Notes under the pieces: model-generated
Databases searched by the model: none
Seen by the model: only the letters and a program-made list of their open reading frames with translations
What the model was told of the DNA's origin: nothing
In this document: piece after piece, positions 18,980-27,570 of the stretch
Numbering within the stretch: position 1 is the first letter of the stretch
Layout of the letters: each line of letters opens with the position of its first letter
Translations under genes and position numbers: made by a program
NCBI GenBank assembly: GCA_944325355.1
Contig: CALUZS010000001.1
Coordinates: 62,001 to 126,000 of the forward strand
Source: an uncultured Parabacteroides sp.
GTDB lineage: Bacteria > Bacteroidota > Bacteroidia > Bacteroidales > Tannerellaceae
Reading direction: 5' to 3'
DNA: 64,000 nt

Positions 18980-20971
18980 TTATTTTTTATAAATCCGTGC
19001 GGCAAAACCTCCGCCCGGTGCCATATCAATTTCCAATTTCTTATTGGCCGGCAACGGAACAATCTCTTTTTTATAATCAATTCCTGCTCTGTCGGCATTA
19101 ACACCATCCTTGAAATATTCTATTTCATAATCACCTTCCAGGAAAGACAAATCCAAAGACAATTTGCGTCTGTCCCAATTTGTCAAAGCCCCGATATACC
19201 AAGTGTCACCCGAACGGCGGGCAGTTGCGATATATTCAGAAATTTTCCCCTCCAGCATCTTAGTCTCGTCCCAAACAGTAGGAACCTGTGCGATAAACTC
19301 AGTACATTCCTCCTCTTTCATATAATTGGATGGAGCATCGCACAACATATTAAACGGAGATTCGAAGACAATGTAAGTAGCGAGCTGACGGCAACGGGTA
19401 CCTTGGCTCATCGGCTCCGAATTTACTGCATGGAAATTCGAACGTCTCACATTTTTCATTGCACCTTGCGTATAATCCATCGGTCCGGCCACCATACGGA
19501 CAAACGGGATAGTTACATCGTAAGTCACCATATCGTAATCACGGGGTGCCCATTTCAACTGTTCCAACCCGGCAACGCCTTCATAATTCAATACGTTCGG
19601 GAACGTCCGTTGCAAGCCGGTCGGTTTGAATACGCCATGGAAATCGACAAACATGTGGTATTTCGCACAAACTTCGGAAGCTTTGTACAAGAAATTTACC
19701 ATTTCCTGATCGTCCCTGTCCATGAAGTCAATTTTGAATCCCTTGATTCCCATATCGGAATAATGCTTTACAACATTCTCCATATCCCGGTTAAAGGCAT
19801 AATATCCTGCCCACAACACGACACCGACGTTCTTGGATTTTCCGTATTCTACCAATTCCGGCAAATTGATTTCCGGAATGACTTTCAATAAATCGGCTTC
19901 TCCGTTAACCGCCCAGCCTTCGTCTAAAATGATATACTCGATTCCATATTTTGAAGCGAAATCTATATAGTATTTATAGGTATCGTTATTAATGCCGGCG
20001 CGAAAATCCACCCCGTAAATATTCCAGTCGTTCCACCATTCCCAAGCGACTTTCCCTGGCTTAATCCAAGAGATATCGTCCACACGCGACGGAGAGGCCA
20101 GCCTGTACACCATGTCACAATCTGCAAGTTCCTTGTCTTCATTGGAAACGACGAATACACGCCAAGGGAACGCCCGGTTTGCCGATGTTTTGGCTATATA
20201 ATTTTCACGGGAGACAACCAATCCTTGCAGATTATTGTGCCCACCCTGCTTTACCTCTTTCGGATAGGGAGCAAACATCGCTTCAAAAACCGGCTTATCA
20301 GTCCTGTTGTTCAAAAACATTCCCGGATAATCTTCCAAATCAGCTTCCGTGATGCACAATTTCTTCCCATTATCCAAATTGACAACCAAAGGAAGTATTT
20401 TCAACCTTTCAGCATTTAGTTTGGTAATCGGCTCAGTCGCATACGTCTGTTCAAAAGAGTTGGAAAACTGTTTCTCGAATGTTTTGGCAGTAGAATTGAC
20501 ATATGCGGAAAAAGTTGTATAATCTTTGTCGAACACGTAATTCGCTGTTTCATTTTCCACAACAACTTCACCTTTCCGGTTTAAGACAAAACGATAAGCC
20601 AATCCATCGTCATACAAACGGAATACGATGGAATACTTGCCACTGAAAGCTAATGTCAACTCATTGTAAACATTCTCCACAATATCTTTCTTATAAAACG
20701 GGGACTCTATCCGTTCGTTTTCCGACGACTCTCTGACTTTCGAGACTTTTGCTTTTCCCCCTAAGATTTCCCCTCCTTGCAATCTCATTGCGATTTCGGA
20801 TGGAGCCAAAATCTGTGTACCTTCACTGGTTAAAGAAAAAGATACGTTTTCTCCTACACGGATTTCTGCCGCCAATTTCTGGTTCGGCGACTGCAATTCA
20901 TACGTTTTTTGTGCAAACAAACTTACAGATGTCGCACAAAACAAGGTTACAAAAACACTTTTTAAATTCAT
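18980..20971 (-). CDS. GH97 alpha-glycosidase, retaining (alpha-galactosidase-like) type
   Basis: 663 residues with a signal peptide (cleavage after SLFA, residue 20), an N-terminal beta-sandwich (to about 300), a (beta/alpha)8 catalytic barrel and a small C-terminal beta domain, the standard GH97 layout. The segment GFKIDFMD places an Asp at residue 415 and LNYEG a Glu at 464. In the family, an Asp here is the nucleophile of retaining members such as the B. thetaiotaomicron alpha-galactosidase, whereas inverting SusB-type enzymes lack it; so an alpha-galactosidase-like activity is more likely than starch glucosidase activity. It is probably periplasmic. No SusC/SusD pair is adjacent. It is transcribed divergently from nadE. 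Confidence 0.88.
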   Translation of the reverse strand: MNLKSVFVTLFCATSVSLFAQKTYELQSPNQKLAAEIRVGENVSFSLTSEGTQILAPSEIAMRLQGGEILGGKAKVSKVRESSENERIESPFYKKDIVENVYNELTLAFSGKYSIVFRLYDDGLAYRFVLNRKGEVVVENETANYVFDKDYTTFSAYVNSTAKTFEKQFSNSFEQTYATEPITKLNAERLKILPLVVNLDNGKKLCITEADLEDYPGMFLNNRTDKPVFEAMFAPYPKEVKQGGHNNLQGLVVSRENYIAKTSANRAFPWRVFVVSNEDKELADCDMVYRLASPSRVDDISWIKPGKVAWEWWNDWNIYGVDFRAGINNDTYKYYIDFASKYGIEYIILDEGWAVNGEADLLKVIPEINLPELVEYGKSKNVGVVLWAGYYAFNRDMENVVKHYSDMGIKGFKIDFMDRDDQEMVNFLYKASEVCAKYHMFVDFHGVFKPTGLQRTFPNVLNYEGVAGLEQLKWAPRDYDMVTYDVTIPFVRMVAGPMDYTQGAMKNVRRSNFHAVNSEPMSQGTRCRQLATYIVFESPFNMLCDAPSNYMKEEECTEFIAQVPTVWDETKMLEGKISEYIATARRSGDTWYIGALTNWDRRKLSLDLSFLEGDYEIEYFKDGVNADRAGIDYKKEIVPLPANKKLEIDMAPGGGFAARIYKK

Positions 20972-20996
20972 GGTTTATGAGTTTTTCTTAATTAAA

Positions 20997-21031
20997 TTTG
21001 ATGACAAAAATAATGATTTCCGTTATTTTTG
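20997..21031 (+). promoter_or_regulatory. Putative nadE promoter
   Basis: TTTG (20997-21000) and TATTTTTG (21024-21031) resemble the Bacteroidetes consensus, although the 23-bp spacer is longer than the usual 19-21. The -7 box is 21 bp before the ATG. Confidence 0.5.
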
Positions 21032-21052
21032 TGGCAATTTAATCAAGAAAGT

Positions 21053-23002
21053 ATGAAATACGGATTCGTTAGAGTTGCGGCTGCTGTACCGGACGTGCAT
21101 ATTGCCGATTGTAATTATAATATAAAACAGATAGAAAACCTTTTGCATGAAGCTTGTGCAAAGCAGGTACAGTTTGTTGTCTTTCCGGAATTATCTGTTA
21201 CCGGATATACATGTATGGACCTGTTCTCCCAACAGACATTATTAATTAATGCGGAGAAGTGTCTGCTGGAATTGGTAAAGCGCACCGCCGGTCTGAACAT
21301 TATTGCAGCAGTAGGTGCTCCTTTGAGAGTTGGCAACCGGTTAATCAATGCCGCCATCGTTTTCGGGAACGGGGAAATCTACGGCGTCGTTCCGAAAATC
21401 CATCTGCCCAATTACAAAGAATTCCAAGAGTTACGCTGGTTCTCTTCCGGAGCAGATGTGCCGGTTAACGAATGTTCTATCGGAACAAAGAAAGTGCCTT
21501 TCGGAAATAATTTGCTTTTCTGTTACAAAGAGGTGAAAATCGGCGTGGAACTGTGCGAAGACCTTTGGGTTCCCGTCCCACCGAGTTCACTATTAGCCAT
21601 GCGAGGCGCAAACATAATCCTGAATCTGTCGGCAAGCAACGAATCCATCGGCAAACATACTTATCTCCGACAGCTGATAAGTCAACAATCCGCTCGCTGC
21701 ATCGCCGGATATGTATATGCTTCTGCCGGATTTGGCGAATCGAGTACCGATTTAGTTTTTGCCGGAAACGGAATTATTGCTGAAAACGGAAATATATTAA
21801 GCGAATCGCCCCGTTTTTCCATGAAAGAACAGCTGGTTATCAGTGAAATTGATATTGAAAACTTGCAAAGCGACCGCTTACGTACAACAAGTTTCATGAG
21901 AATGTCGGCAGATTTATTGAAGAATCAAGCAATAGAGATACCGGTAAATACATATAGTTTGGGACAACTGGATGAGAACAAATTTACACTGAACAGACCT
22001 ATCCAGCCCTATCCGTTTATCCCGTCCGGAAAAGAACTGATCGGGCGTTGCGAGGAAATTTTGCAAATCCAGGTTTCCGGTTTGGCAAAACGGGTCATAC
22101 ACACCCATTCTCAAACAGCTGTCATCGGAATTTCCGGCGGATTGGATTCAACACTTGCGTTGCTTGTCACCGTAATGGCGTTCGATGCCCTCCAATTACC
22201 CAGAAAACAGATTATCGGAATTACAATGCCCGGCTTTGGAACTACAGGACGAACCTACAACAATGCCGTCAGCCTGATAAAATCGTTGGGGGTAACATTG
22301 AAAGAAATTTCAATAAAAGAGGCTTGCCTGCAACATTTCCAAGACATCGGCCATGACCAAGAAAAACACGATGTGACATACGAAAACAGCCAGGCGCGCG
22401 AACGTACCCAAATCCTAATGGACGTAGCCAACCAAGAGAACGGATTGGTTATCGGCACCGGCGATTTGTCGGAGTTGGCATTGGGATGGGCTACCTACAA
22501 CGGCGACCACATGTCGATGTACGGAGTGAATGGCAGCATCCCGAAGACTTTAGTCAAATACTTGGTGAATTGGGTCGCTGAAAACAAAATGGATGAAAAT
22601 TCCCGGAAAACCTTGATGGATATTATAAATACTCCCATCAGCCCGGAATTGATTCCGGCAGACGAGCAAGGGAATATCCGACAAAAAACAGAAGACTTGG
22701 TCGGACCTTACGAACTTCATGATTTTTATTTGTACCATTTCATACGGTTCGGAATGTCTCCCTCTAAAATTTATTTCCTCGCCCGTAAGGCATTTGCTGG
22801 GAAATATGACAACGAAACTATCCGTAAATGGCTACGCACCTTTATCCGTCGCTTTTTCCAGCAACAATTCAAGCGAAGTTGTCTTCCCGACGGTCCCAAG
22901 GTTGGAAGTATCAGCCTTTCACCACGCGGCGACTGGCGGATGCCAAGCGACGCGATGTCAACAATGTGGCTGGAGGAAATCGACGGGCTTCCTAATACAT
23001 AA
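21053..23002 (+). CDS. nadE: Glutamine-dependent NAD+ synthetase
   Basis: 649 residues from the ATG at 21053 (MKYGFVRVAAAVPDV), preferred over an ATG at 21029 because it matches the family start. The N-terminal half is a nitrilase-type glutaminase with the triad in FPELSVTGYTC (Glu), PKIHLPNYKEF (Lys) and GVELCEDLW (Cys); the C-terminal half is the NAD synthetase with the PP-loop GISGGLDST. It converts deamido-NAD to NAD using glutamine-derived ammonia. It is followed after 18 bp by a SIMPL-domain gene, probably in the same transcript. Confidence 0.94.
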   Translation: MKYGFVRVAAAVPDVHIADCNYNIKQIENLLHEACAKQVQFVVFPELSVTGYTCMDLFSQQTLLINAEKCLLELVKRTAGLNIIAAVGAPLRVGNRLINAAIVFGNGEIYGVVPKIHLPNYKEFQELRWFSSGADVPVNECSIGTKKVPFGNNLLFCYKEVKIGVELCEDLWVPVPPSSLLAMRGANIILNLSASNESIGKHTYLRQLISQQSARCIAGYVYASAGFGESSTDLVFAGNGIIAENGNILSESPRFSMKEQLVISEIDIENLQSDRLRTTSFMRMSADLLKNQAIEIPVNTYSLGQLDENKFTLNRPIQPYPFIPSGKELIGRCEEILQIQVSGLAKRVIHTHSQTAVIGISGGLDSTLALLVTVMAFDALQLPRKQIIGITMPGFGTTGRTYNNAVSLIKSLGVTLKEISIKEACLQHFQDIGHDQEKHDVTYENSQARERTQILMDVANQENGLVIGTGDLSELALGWATYNGDHMSMYGVNGSIPKTLVKYLVNWVAENKMDENSRKTLMDIINTPISPELIPADEQGNIRQKTEDLVGPYELHDFYLYHFIRFGMSPSKIYFLARKAFAGKYDNETIRKWLRTFIRRFFQQQFKRSCLPDGPKVGSISLSPRGDWRMPSDAMSTMWLEEIDGLPNT

Positions 23003-23020
23003 CATCAATTACGTATCGGT

Positions 23021-23710
23021 ATGAAGGCACAATTAGCAGCATGGGCAATTTTTTTGTTTGTAACCTTTCCGTTGCAAGCACAAACCAATGAGCGGTATAT
23101 CGAAGTCACCGGCACATCGGAAATAGAAATCGTACCCGACAAGATTCATTTCATCCTCGAAATCCGTGAATATTTTGAGGAAGAATTTGACGGGAAATCG
23201 AAACCTGAAGAATATCGGACCAAAGTTCCCCTGTCACAAATAGAACAAGGAATACGGCAAGCCCTTGGCAAAGCGGGCATTAAGTCGGATGCTATCCGCA
23301 CACAAGCGATTGGCGACTATTGGAGGAAACAAGGGCAAGATTTTTTAATATCCAAGAAATTCGACATTACATTGACAAGTTTCAAACAAATAGATAAGAT
23401 TACGAAGCACTTGGATACGAAAGGAATCAATACTATGTATATTGGGGAACTGGAAAACGAAGAGATGCTGAAGTACCACCGGAAAGGGAAGATTGAGGCA
23501 TTGAAGGCAGCACAACAAAAAGCTGCCTATCTGGTAGAAGCTTTAGGCAAAAAATTAGGCGGTGTCATACGTATTGAAGAGAAAGGGAACGGCAACAGTA
23601 TCCCGTTTGCCCAAAGCAATGTGTACTCTTCCGACGCAGCATCATTTGAAAGTTTCCGCACAATCAAGAGAAATTACTCCATGCTTGTACGTTTTGCAAT
23701 CATCGACTAA
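23021..23710 (+). CDS. SIMPL (DUF541) domain secreted protein
   Basis: 229 residues with a signal peptide (ends near LQAQ, residue 22) followed by a single SIMPL domain recognisable from ERYIEVTGTSEIEIVPDKI at the start and the segment KAAQQKAAYLVEALGKKLG near 165-185. SIMPL proteins are periplasmic or surface proteins of unclear function, some in stress responses. It lies 18 bp from nadE and ends at a strong bidirectional terminator. Confidence 0.88.
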   Translation: MKAQLAAWAIFLFVTFPLQAQTNERYIEVTGTSEIEIVPDKIHFILEIREYFEEEFDGKSKPEEYRTKVPLSQIEQGIRQALGKAGIKSDAIRTQAIGDYWRKQGQDFLISKKFDITLTSFKQIDKITKHLDTKGINTMYIGELENEEMLKYHRKGKIEALKAAQQKAAYLVEALGKKLGGVIRIEEKGNGNSIPFAQSNVYSSDAASFESFRTIKRNYSMLVRFAIID

Positions 23711-23727
23711 ACAGAAAACGGACATAT

Positions 23728-23763
23728 AACAAAGAGAATCCCCATAACAAAGAGAATCCCCAT
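23728..23763. repeat. 18-bp tandem duplication next to a terminator
   Basis: The 18-bp unit aacaaagagaatccccat occurs twice head to tail (23728-23745 and 23746-23763); the second copy forms the left arm of the following hairpin, so its reverse complement appears once more on the right arm. This looks like a slippage duplication of one terminator arm. Confidence 0.8.
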
Positions 23764-23788
23764 AGACCAAATGGTCTATGGGGATTCT
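23753..23788. terminator. Bidirectional terminator between SIMPL and GGGtGRT genes
   Basis: A 16-bp stem (23753-23768 with 23773-23788; loop aaat) between two convergent transcripts. The arms are GC-rich (gaatccccatagacc) with modest T-rich flanks. Confidence 0.85.
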
Positions 23789-23811
23789 TATTATGGATTA
23801 AAGTAATCTGG

Positions 23812-24813
23812 TTACTTCTTCATTGCTTCTTCGATAGCTACAGCTACTGCAACAGTTGCTCCAACCATCGGGTTGTTACCCATACCGAGGAAGCCCATCA
23901 TTTCCACGTGTGCCGGAACTGATGAAGAACCTGCAAACTGAGCGTCAGAGTGCATACGGCCCATAGTATCAGTCATACCGTAAGAAGCAGGACCAGCAGC
24001 CATGTTATCAGGATGCAAGGTACGTCCAGTTCCTCCTCCGGAAGCAACCGAGAAGTACGGTTTACCGGCCAATACACGTTCTTTCTTATACGTACCTGCT
24101 ACCGGGTGCTGGAAACGTGTCGGGTTAGTAGAGTTTCCTGTGATAGATACATCTACATCCTCTTTCCACATGATAGCAACACCTTCGCGGACATCATCGG
24201 CTCCATAGCATTTTACTTTCGCACGCAAACCTTCAGAGTACGGAATCTCCTCGATTACGTTTACTTCACCGGTCATATAATCGAATTGTGTCTGAACATA
24301 AGTGAAGCCGTTGATACGGGAAATAATCTTAGCAGCGTCTTTACCTAAACCATTCAAGATAACGCGAAGCGGCGTTTTACGTACTTTGTTTGCCATTTCT
24401 GCAATTTTAATGGCACCTTCTGCAGCAGCGAAGGATTCGTGACCTGCCAAGAATGCAAAACATTTTGTTTCTTCGCGAAGCAAACGGGCAGCCAAGTTAC
24501 CGTGTCCGATACCAACTTTCCGGTCATCAGCAACAGAACCTTTAATACAGAAAGCTTGCAGCCCGATTCCGATAGCTTCAGCCGCATCAGCTGCGTTCGT
24601 GCAACCTTTCTTTATTGCGATAGCTGCACCAACAACGTAAGCCCAACAAGCATTTTCAAAACAGATTGGTTGGGTTTCTTTACACATTGTATAAGGGTCA
24701 ATACCTTTAGCAGCGCAGATTTCTTTAGCTTCTTCGATGCTGTTGATACCGTATTCCTTCAGAACCGCATTGATATTGTCAATTCTGCGGTCATAACTTT
24801 CAAATAAAGCCAT
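23812..24813 (-). CDS. GGGtGRT protein
   Basis: 333 residues with the family's diagnostic sequence GGGTGRT at 259-265. Seven cysteines lie in the first 120 residues (33, 44, 51, 56, 71, 89, 118), which would suit metal or cluster binding. The family is conserved in anaerobic bacteria and almost always linked to an iron-sulfur scaffold-like gene, as here. The function is unknown. The gene is third of a leftward operon: NifU-like, small membrane protein, GGGtGRT. Cytoplasmic, no signal peptide. Confidence 0.9.
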   Translation of the reverse strand: MALFESYDRRIDNINAVLKEYGINSIEEAKEICAAKGIDPYTMCKETQPICFENACWAYVVGAAIAIKKGCTNAADAAEAIGIGLQAFCIKGSVADDRKVGIGHGNLAARLLREETKCFAFLAGHESFAAAEGAIKIAEMANKVRKTPLRVILNGLGKDAAKIISRINGFTYVQTQFDYMTGEVNVIEEIPYSEGLRAKVKCYGADDVREGVAIMWKEDVDVSITGNSTNPTRFQHPVAGTYKKERVLAGKPYFSVASGGGTGRTLHPDNMAAGPASYGMTDTMGRMHSDAQFAGSSSVPAHVEMMGFLGMGNNPMVGATVAVAVAIEEAMKK

Positions 24814-24821
24814 AATTATTA

Positions 24822-25013
24822 TTACTTTTTAAAATTCTTGTTTATGAAAAAAATAGAAATAAGAATATTGAAAACAAACACGCCTCCGCAGCATGCCACG
24901 AAAAAAGCCATCCACGGTTTTTCACCGCGTAAGACAAAATAGGCAATCACCGTAGCAATTAGTATCAGTAGCACGGCACCGAGTAAAAAGCGTGTCGAAG
25001 TTTTCTTATTCAT
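24822..25013 (-). CDS. Small two-TM membrane protein
   Basis: 63 residues from the ATG at 25013 (MNKKTSTRFLLG), overlapping the end of the NifU-like gene by 8 bp; an ATG at 25025 would add four residues. Two hydrophobic helices (about 9-28 and 35-56) are separated by a short loop GEKPW. No known family. Position in the operon, between the NifU-like and GGGtGRT genes, suggests a shared role, which is inference. Confidence 0.75.
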   Translation of the reverse strand: MNKKTSTRFLLGAVLLILIATVIAYFVLRGEKPWMAFFVACCGGVFVFNILISIFFINKNFKK

Positions 25014-25698
25014 TACGCGGATCAATATATTTTACAGCATCTTTAAAACGACCGTAAGTACCCTTTGCCTTTTCCAAAGCCTCGTTGGCATCTACGCCTT
25101 TCTTAACCATATCCATGAATTTGCCCAGGTGAACGAATTCATAACCGATTACTTCATCGTTGGCATCCAAAGCCATTCGGGTACAATAACCTTCAGCCAT
25201 TTCCAAATAACGAGTACCTTTCACTTTCGTACCGAACATTGTACCTACCTGGCTGCGAAGACCTTTACCCAAATCTTCCAGAGAAGCACCGATAACCAAG
25301 CCGCCTTCAGAGAAAGCCGACTGGGTACGGCCGTAAACAATCTGCAAGAACAGTTCACGCATTGCCGTATTGATAGCGTCACATACCAAATCCGTGTTCA
25401 ACGCTTCCAGCAATGTTTTGCCCGGCAGAATCTCAGAAGCCATAGCTGCTGAGTGAGTCATACCTGAACAACCCAATGTTTCAACCAATGCTTCTTCAAT
25501 GATTCCATCTTTGATGTTAAGCGTCAGTTTGCAAGCACCCTGTTTCGGAGCGCACCAGCCGATACCATGAGTCAAACCTGAAATGTCAGTAATCTGAGTT
25601 GCCCTAACCCATTTTCCTTCCTGTGGAATCGGAGCGCAAGGATGATTGGCGCCCTTTTTAACAACACACATGTGTTGCACTTCTTGTGAATAAACCAT
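25006..25698 (-). CDS. Iron-sulfur cluster assembly scaffold-like (NifU/IscU-related) protein
   Basis: 230 residues. The first 130 residues have the NifU_N/IscU-like fold with cysteines at 49 (IGWC), 56 and 77 (ETLGCSGM), and the sequence VETLGCSGMTHSAAMASE matches the IscU pattern for the scaffold cysteine region; the C-terminal ~90 residues are an extension seen in the GGGtGRT-linked subgroup. It is annotated in related genomes as a scaffold protein, but activity has not been shown for this subgroup to my knowledge. First gene of its operon, with a good promoter upstream. Confidence 0.85.
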   Translation of the reverse strand: MVYSQEVQHMCVVKKGANHPCAPIPQEGKWVRATQITDISGLTHGIGWCAPKQGACKLTLNIKDGIIEEALVETLGCSGMTHSAAMASEILPGKTLLEALNTDLVCDAINTAMRELFLQIVYGRTQSAFSEGGLVIGASLEDLGKGLRSQVGTMFGTKVKGTRYLEMAEGYCTRMALDANDEVIGYEFVHLGKFMDMVKKGVDANEALEKAKGTYGRFKDAVKYIDPRNE

Positions 25699-25780
25699 AA
25701 TCGCTAATTTATTAAATGTGATAATAAAACACCATTCAAATTTTATAAAAACCGTTTTGTCTTTTTGCTCAAAAACCGTA

Positions 25781-25811
25781 CAAAGATAGATGTTTTCCGG
25801 CGGCTTTGCAA
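25781..25811 (-). promoter_or_regulatory. Promoter of the NifU-like/GGGtGRT operon
   Basis: On the minus strand TTG (25809-25811), a 20-bp spacer and TATCTTTG (25781-25788) match the Bacteroidetes consensus; the -7 box is about 83 bp from the first ATG. Confidence 0.75.
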
Positions 25812-25842
25812 GATGAGGGGAATTATTTTTCCATATATAAGA

Positions 25843-25871
25843 AACAGCCGGAGAATCAATCCCCGGCTGTT
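25843..25871 (-). terminator. Terminator of the TlpA-like gene
   Basis: A 9-bp GC-rich stem (aacagccgg with ccggctgtt) about 50 bp past the stop at 25922. The T tract is weak. Confidence 0.6.
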
Positions 25872-25921
25872 CCCTGTTTTATGTAAAATACCTTACCCGC
25901 CTGTGAATCGGACGGGAGCTT

Positions 25922-27034
25922 TTATTTCGCCAACAGCTCTTCAATTTTAGAATTCAACTCGTCTCCATGCAGGTTCTTTGCTGCAATAACGCCATCTTTA
26001 TCTACAAGGACGGTATGCGGTATCGAATTTACCCCGTACAGCGCACCTCCGGCGGATTTCCATCCTTTCAGGTCTGACAGGTGATTCCATTTCAATCCCA
26101 AGTCTTTGATGGCCTTCTTCCAGTCGGCGTCTTTACTGTCCAAGGAAATACCAATCACATCGAAACCTTTTCCCTTGTAAGCGTTATAAGTTTTAATCAA
26201 ATCCGGCATGGCTCTGCGGCACGGTCCGCACCAGCTCGCCCAAAAGTCTATTAAAACAACTTTTCCTTTCCCGACAAACTCCGACAACTTGCGCGCTTTC
26301 CCGTCAACATCTGCCATCTCAAAATCGACAAACTGCTTTCCTACGGCAACTGTCTTCAATACTTCCAGATGTTTTACGATACGGTCTACACCGGGAACGC
26401 TCAGAAAGGTACTGTCGGCTCCGGCGATAATGGCATTTTGTTCCTCTTCCGACAAAGAATAACGCATGTCTACGAACGTGAGTCCACCTGTTTTGGTGTT
26501 TTTATGGCTTTCCACGTATGCTTTCATTTCAGCGAAAACCGATTCTTGGATATTCATGAGCTTTTCCCCGGCTTGTTTTGCTGCATCTTTGTCTTCCGAA
26601 CGATAGACTTTCAGCAGTTCCGGAAAATCTTTTTGCAGTTCCTGGACTTTGGTTTTCATTGCAACAAAAGCATCATTTTCAGGGCTTCCCGTAACTGTGG
26701 AAAATACCGAGTCGAGATGGGCTTGCAACGGGGCAGCATCCAGCACAACTACAGCCGAATATGCTGAGTTCGGACCAAACGGTGCGATAGCTTTCGTATT
26801 TATTGAAAGAAAGCAGAGGTTTTGTTCCGGCAATTCATTGTTAAAGCGGAATTTTCCGTCTACAATCTGCGCACTATCCACTGTCAGCATTTCCTTATCT
26901 CCAAAATTGGTCAAATAAACATACTGGCCATTCAACGCCGGGTCGCTTACCGTTCCGTTGATTTCATATTTCGGTGTCGTGTTACATGCTACCAGCAATA
27001 ACATCGAAGCCGCCAAAGAGTAATTTTTTTTCAT
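25922..27034 (-). CDS. TlpA-family thiol-disulfide oxidoreductase lipoprotein with DUF4369 domain
   Basis: 370 residues. A lipoprotein signal (LLLVACN, Cys16) is followed by a DUF4369 beta-domain (about 22-130), a helical linker and a C-terminal thioredoxin domain from about 230, whose redox motif is WASWCGPCRRAMPD. Such proteins are anchored in the periplasm or outer membrane and reduce disulfides, for example during cytochrome maturation or protein quality control. Bacteroidetes carry many paralogues, so the partner is unknown. It stands alone with a terminator after it and a TACTTTTG -7-like box (27059-27066) upstream. Confidence 0.9.
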   Translation of the reverse strand: MKKNYSLAASMLLLVACNTTPKYEINGTVSDPALNGQYVYLTNFGDKEMLTVDSAQIVDGKFRFNNELPEQNLCFLSINTKAIAPFGPNSAYSAVVVLDAAPLQAHLDSVFSTVTGSPENDAFVAMKTKVQELQKDFPELLKVYRSEDKDAAKQAGEKLMNIQESVFAEMKAYVESHKNTKTGGLTFVDMRYSLSEEEQNAIIAGADSTFLSVPGVDRIVKHLEVLKTVAVGKQFVDFEMADVDGKARKLSEFVGKGKVVLIDFWASWCGPCRRAMPDLIKTYNAYKGKGFDVIGISLDSKDADWKKAIKDLGLKWNHLSDLKGWKSAGGALYGVNSIPHTVLVDKDGVIAAKNLHGDELNSKIEELLAK

Positions 27035-27326
27035 ATTTATCGAATTAGTTTAGTGGCACAAAAGTAATAATAAAATTGAAAAGTTTGCTGTTTTATCCAC
27101 AGGAGTTGGCTATATACCCTTGGCTTCCGGTTTTATTATCGATAAAGCATCTTTTCCGCAAAAAGAGGAATGACCTTTTCCCCTTCTCATGCCGGGAATA
27201 TCCTAAAAAAGTGTTACCGGCCGCTATCCGGAGATTCCGGTTGTTTTTGTGTTAAAATCAACATTTTTAGAATAATGAACGAGATTATTTATTATAACTG
27301 CAAACGGGTTTTAAATACATTCGTTT

Positions 27327-27485
27327 ATGAAAAAACTTTATTTTTATTTAGGAATGGTTGCCTTATTCTTTTCCTGTAACGATATATTGCAGGACGGCAA
27401 CATGGAAGGCTTGCAATCGACGCCTGATAATGGCAAAGAAGAGAGAAATTGTTCTGAATCCTTTCCTTATCATAACAAAATTTAG
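27327..27485 (+). CDS. Small predicted lipoprotein (52 aa)
   Basis: A short open frame encodes a lysine-rich start, a hydrophobic core and a lipobox (ALFFSC, Cys17), followed by 35 polar residues (CNDILQDGNMEGLQS...). The signal is convincing but the mature part is very short, so it could be either a true small lipoprotein or the leftover start of a larger gene; no continuation is visible in the next frames. It lies 85 bp upstream of the frameshifted lipoprotein gene on the same strand and may be cotranscribed. No family recognised. Confidence 0.5.
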   Translation: MKKLYFYLGMVALFFSCNDILQDGNMEGLQSTPDNGKEERNCSESFPYHNKI

Positions 27486-27570
27486 AAAGGACTATACTTA
27501 TGGAATAGTGAGATATACCAACTACACATTCTTTAATAATAATCAAATGATAACTGTAAAACGATAACTT

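Noticed and set aside
18758..19891. Plus-strand 377-codon open frame
   Set aside because: Opposite the GH97 gene and its terminator; the GH97 frame has full-length catalytic motifs.
23728..23788. Repeated units that could suggest a CRISPR-like array
   Set aside because: Only two head-to-tail copies without spacers, explained by duplication of one terminator arm.
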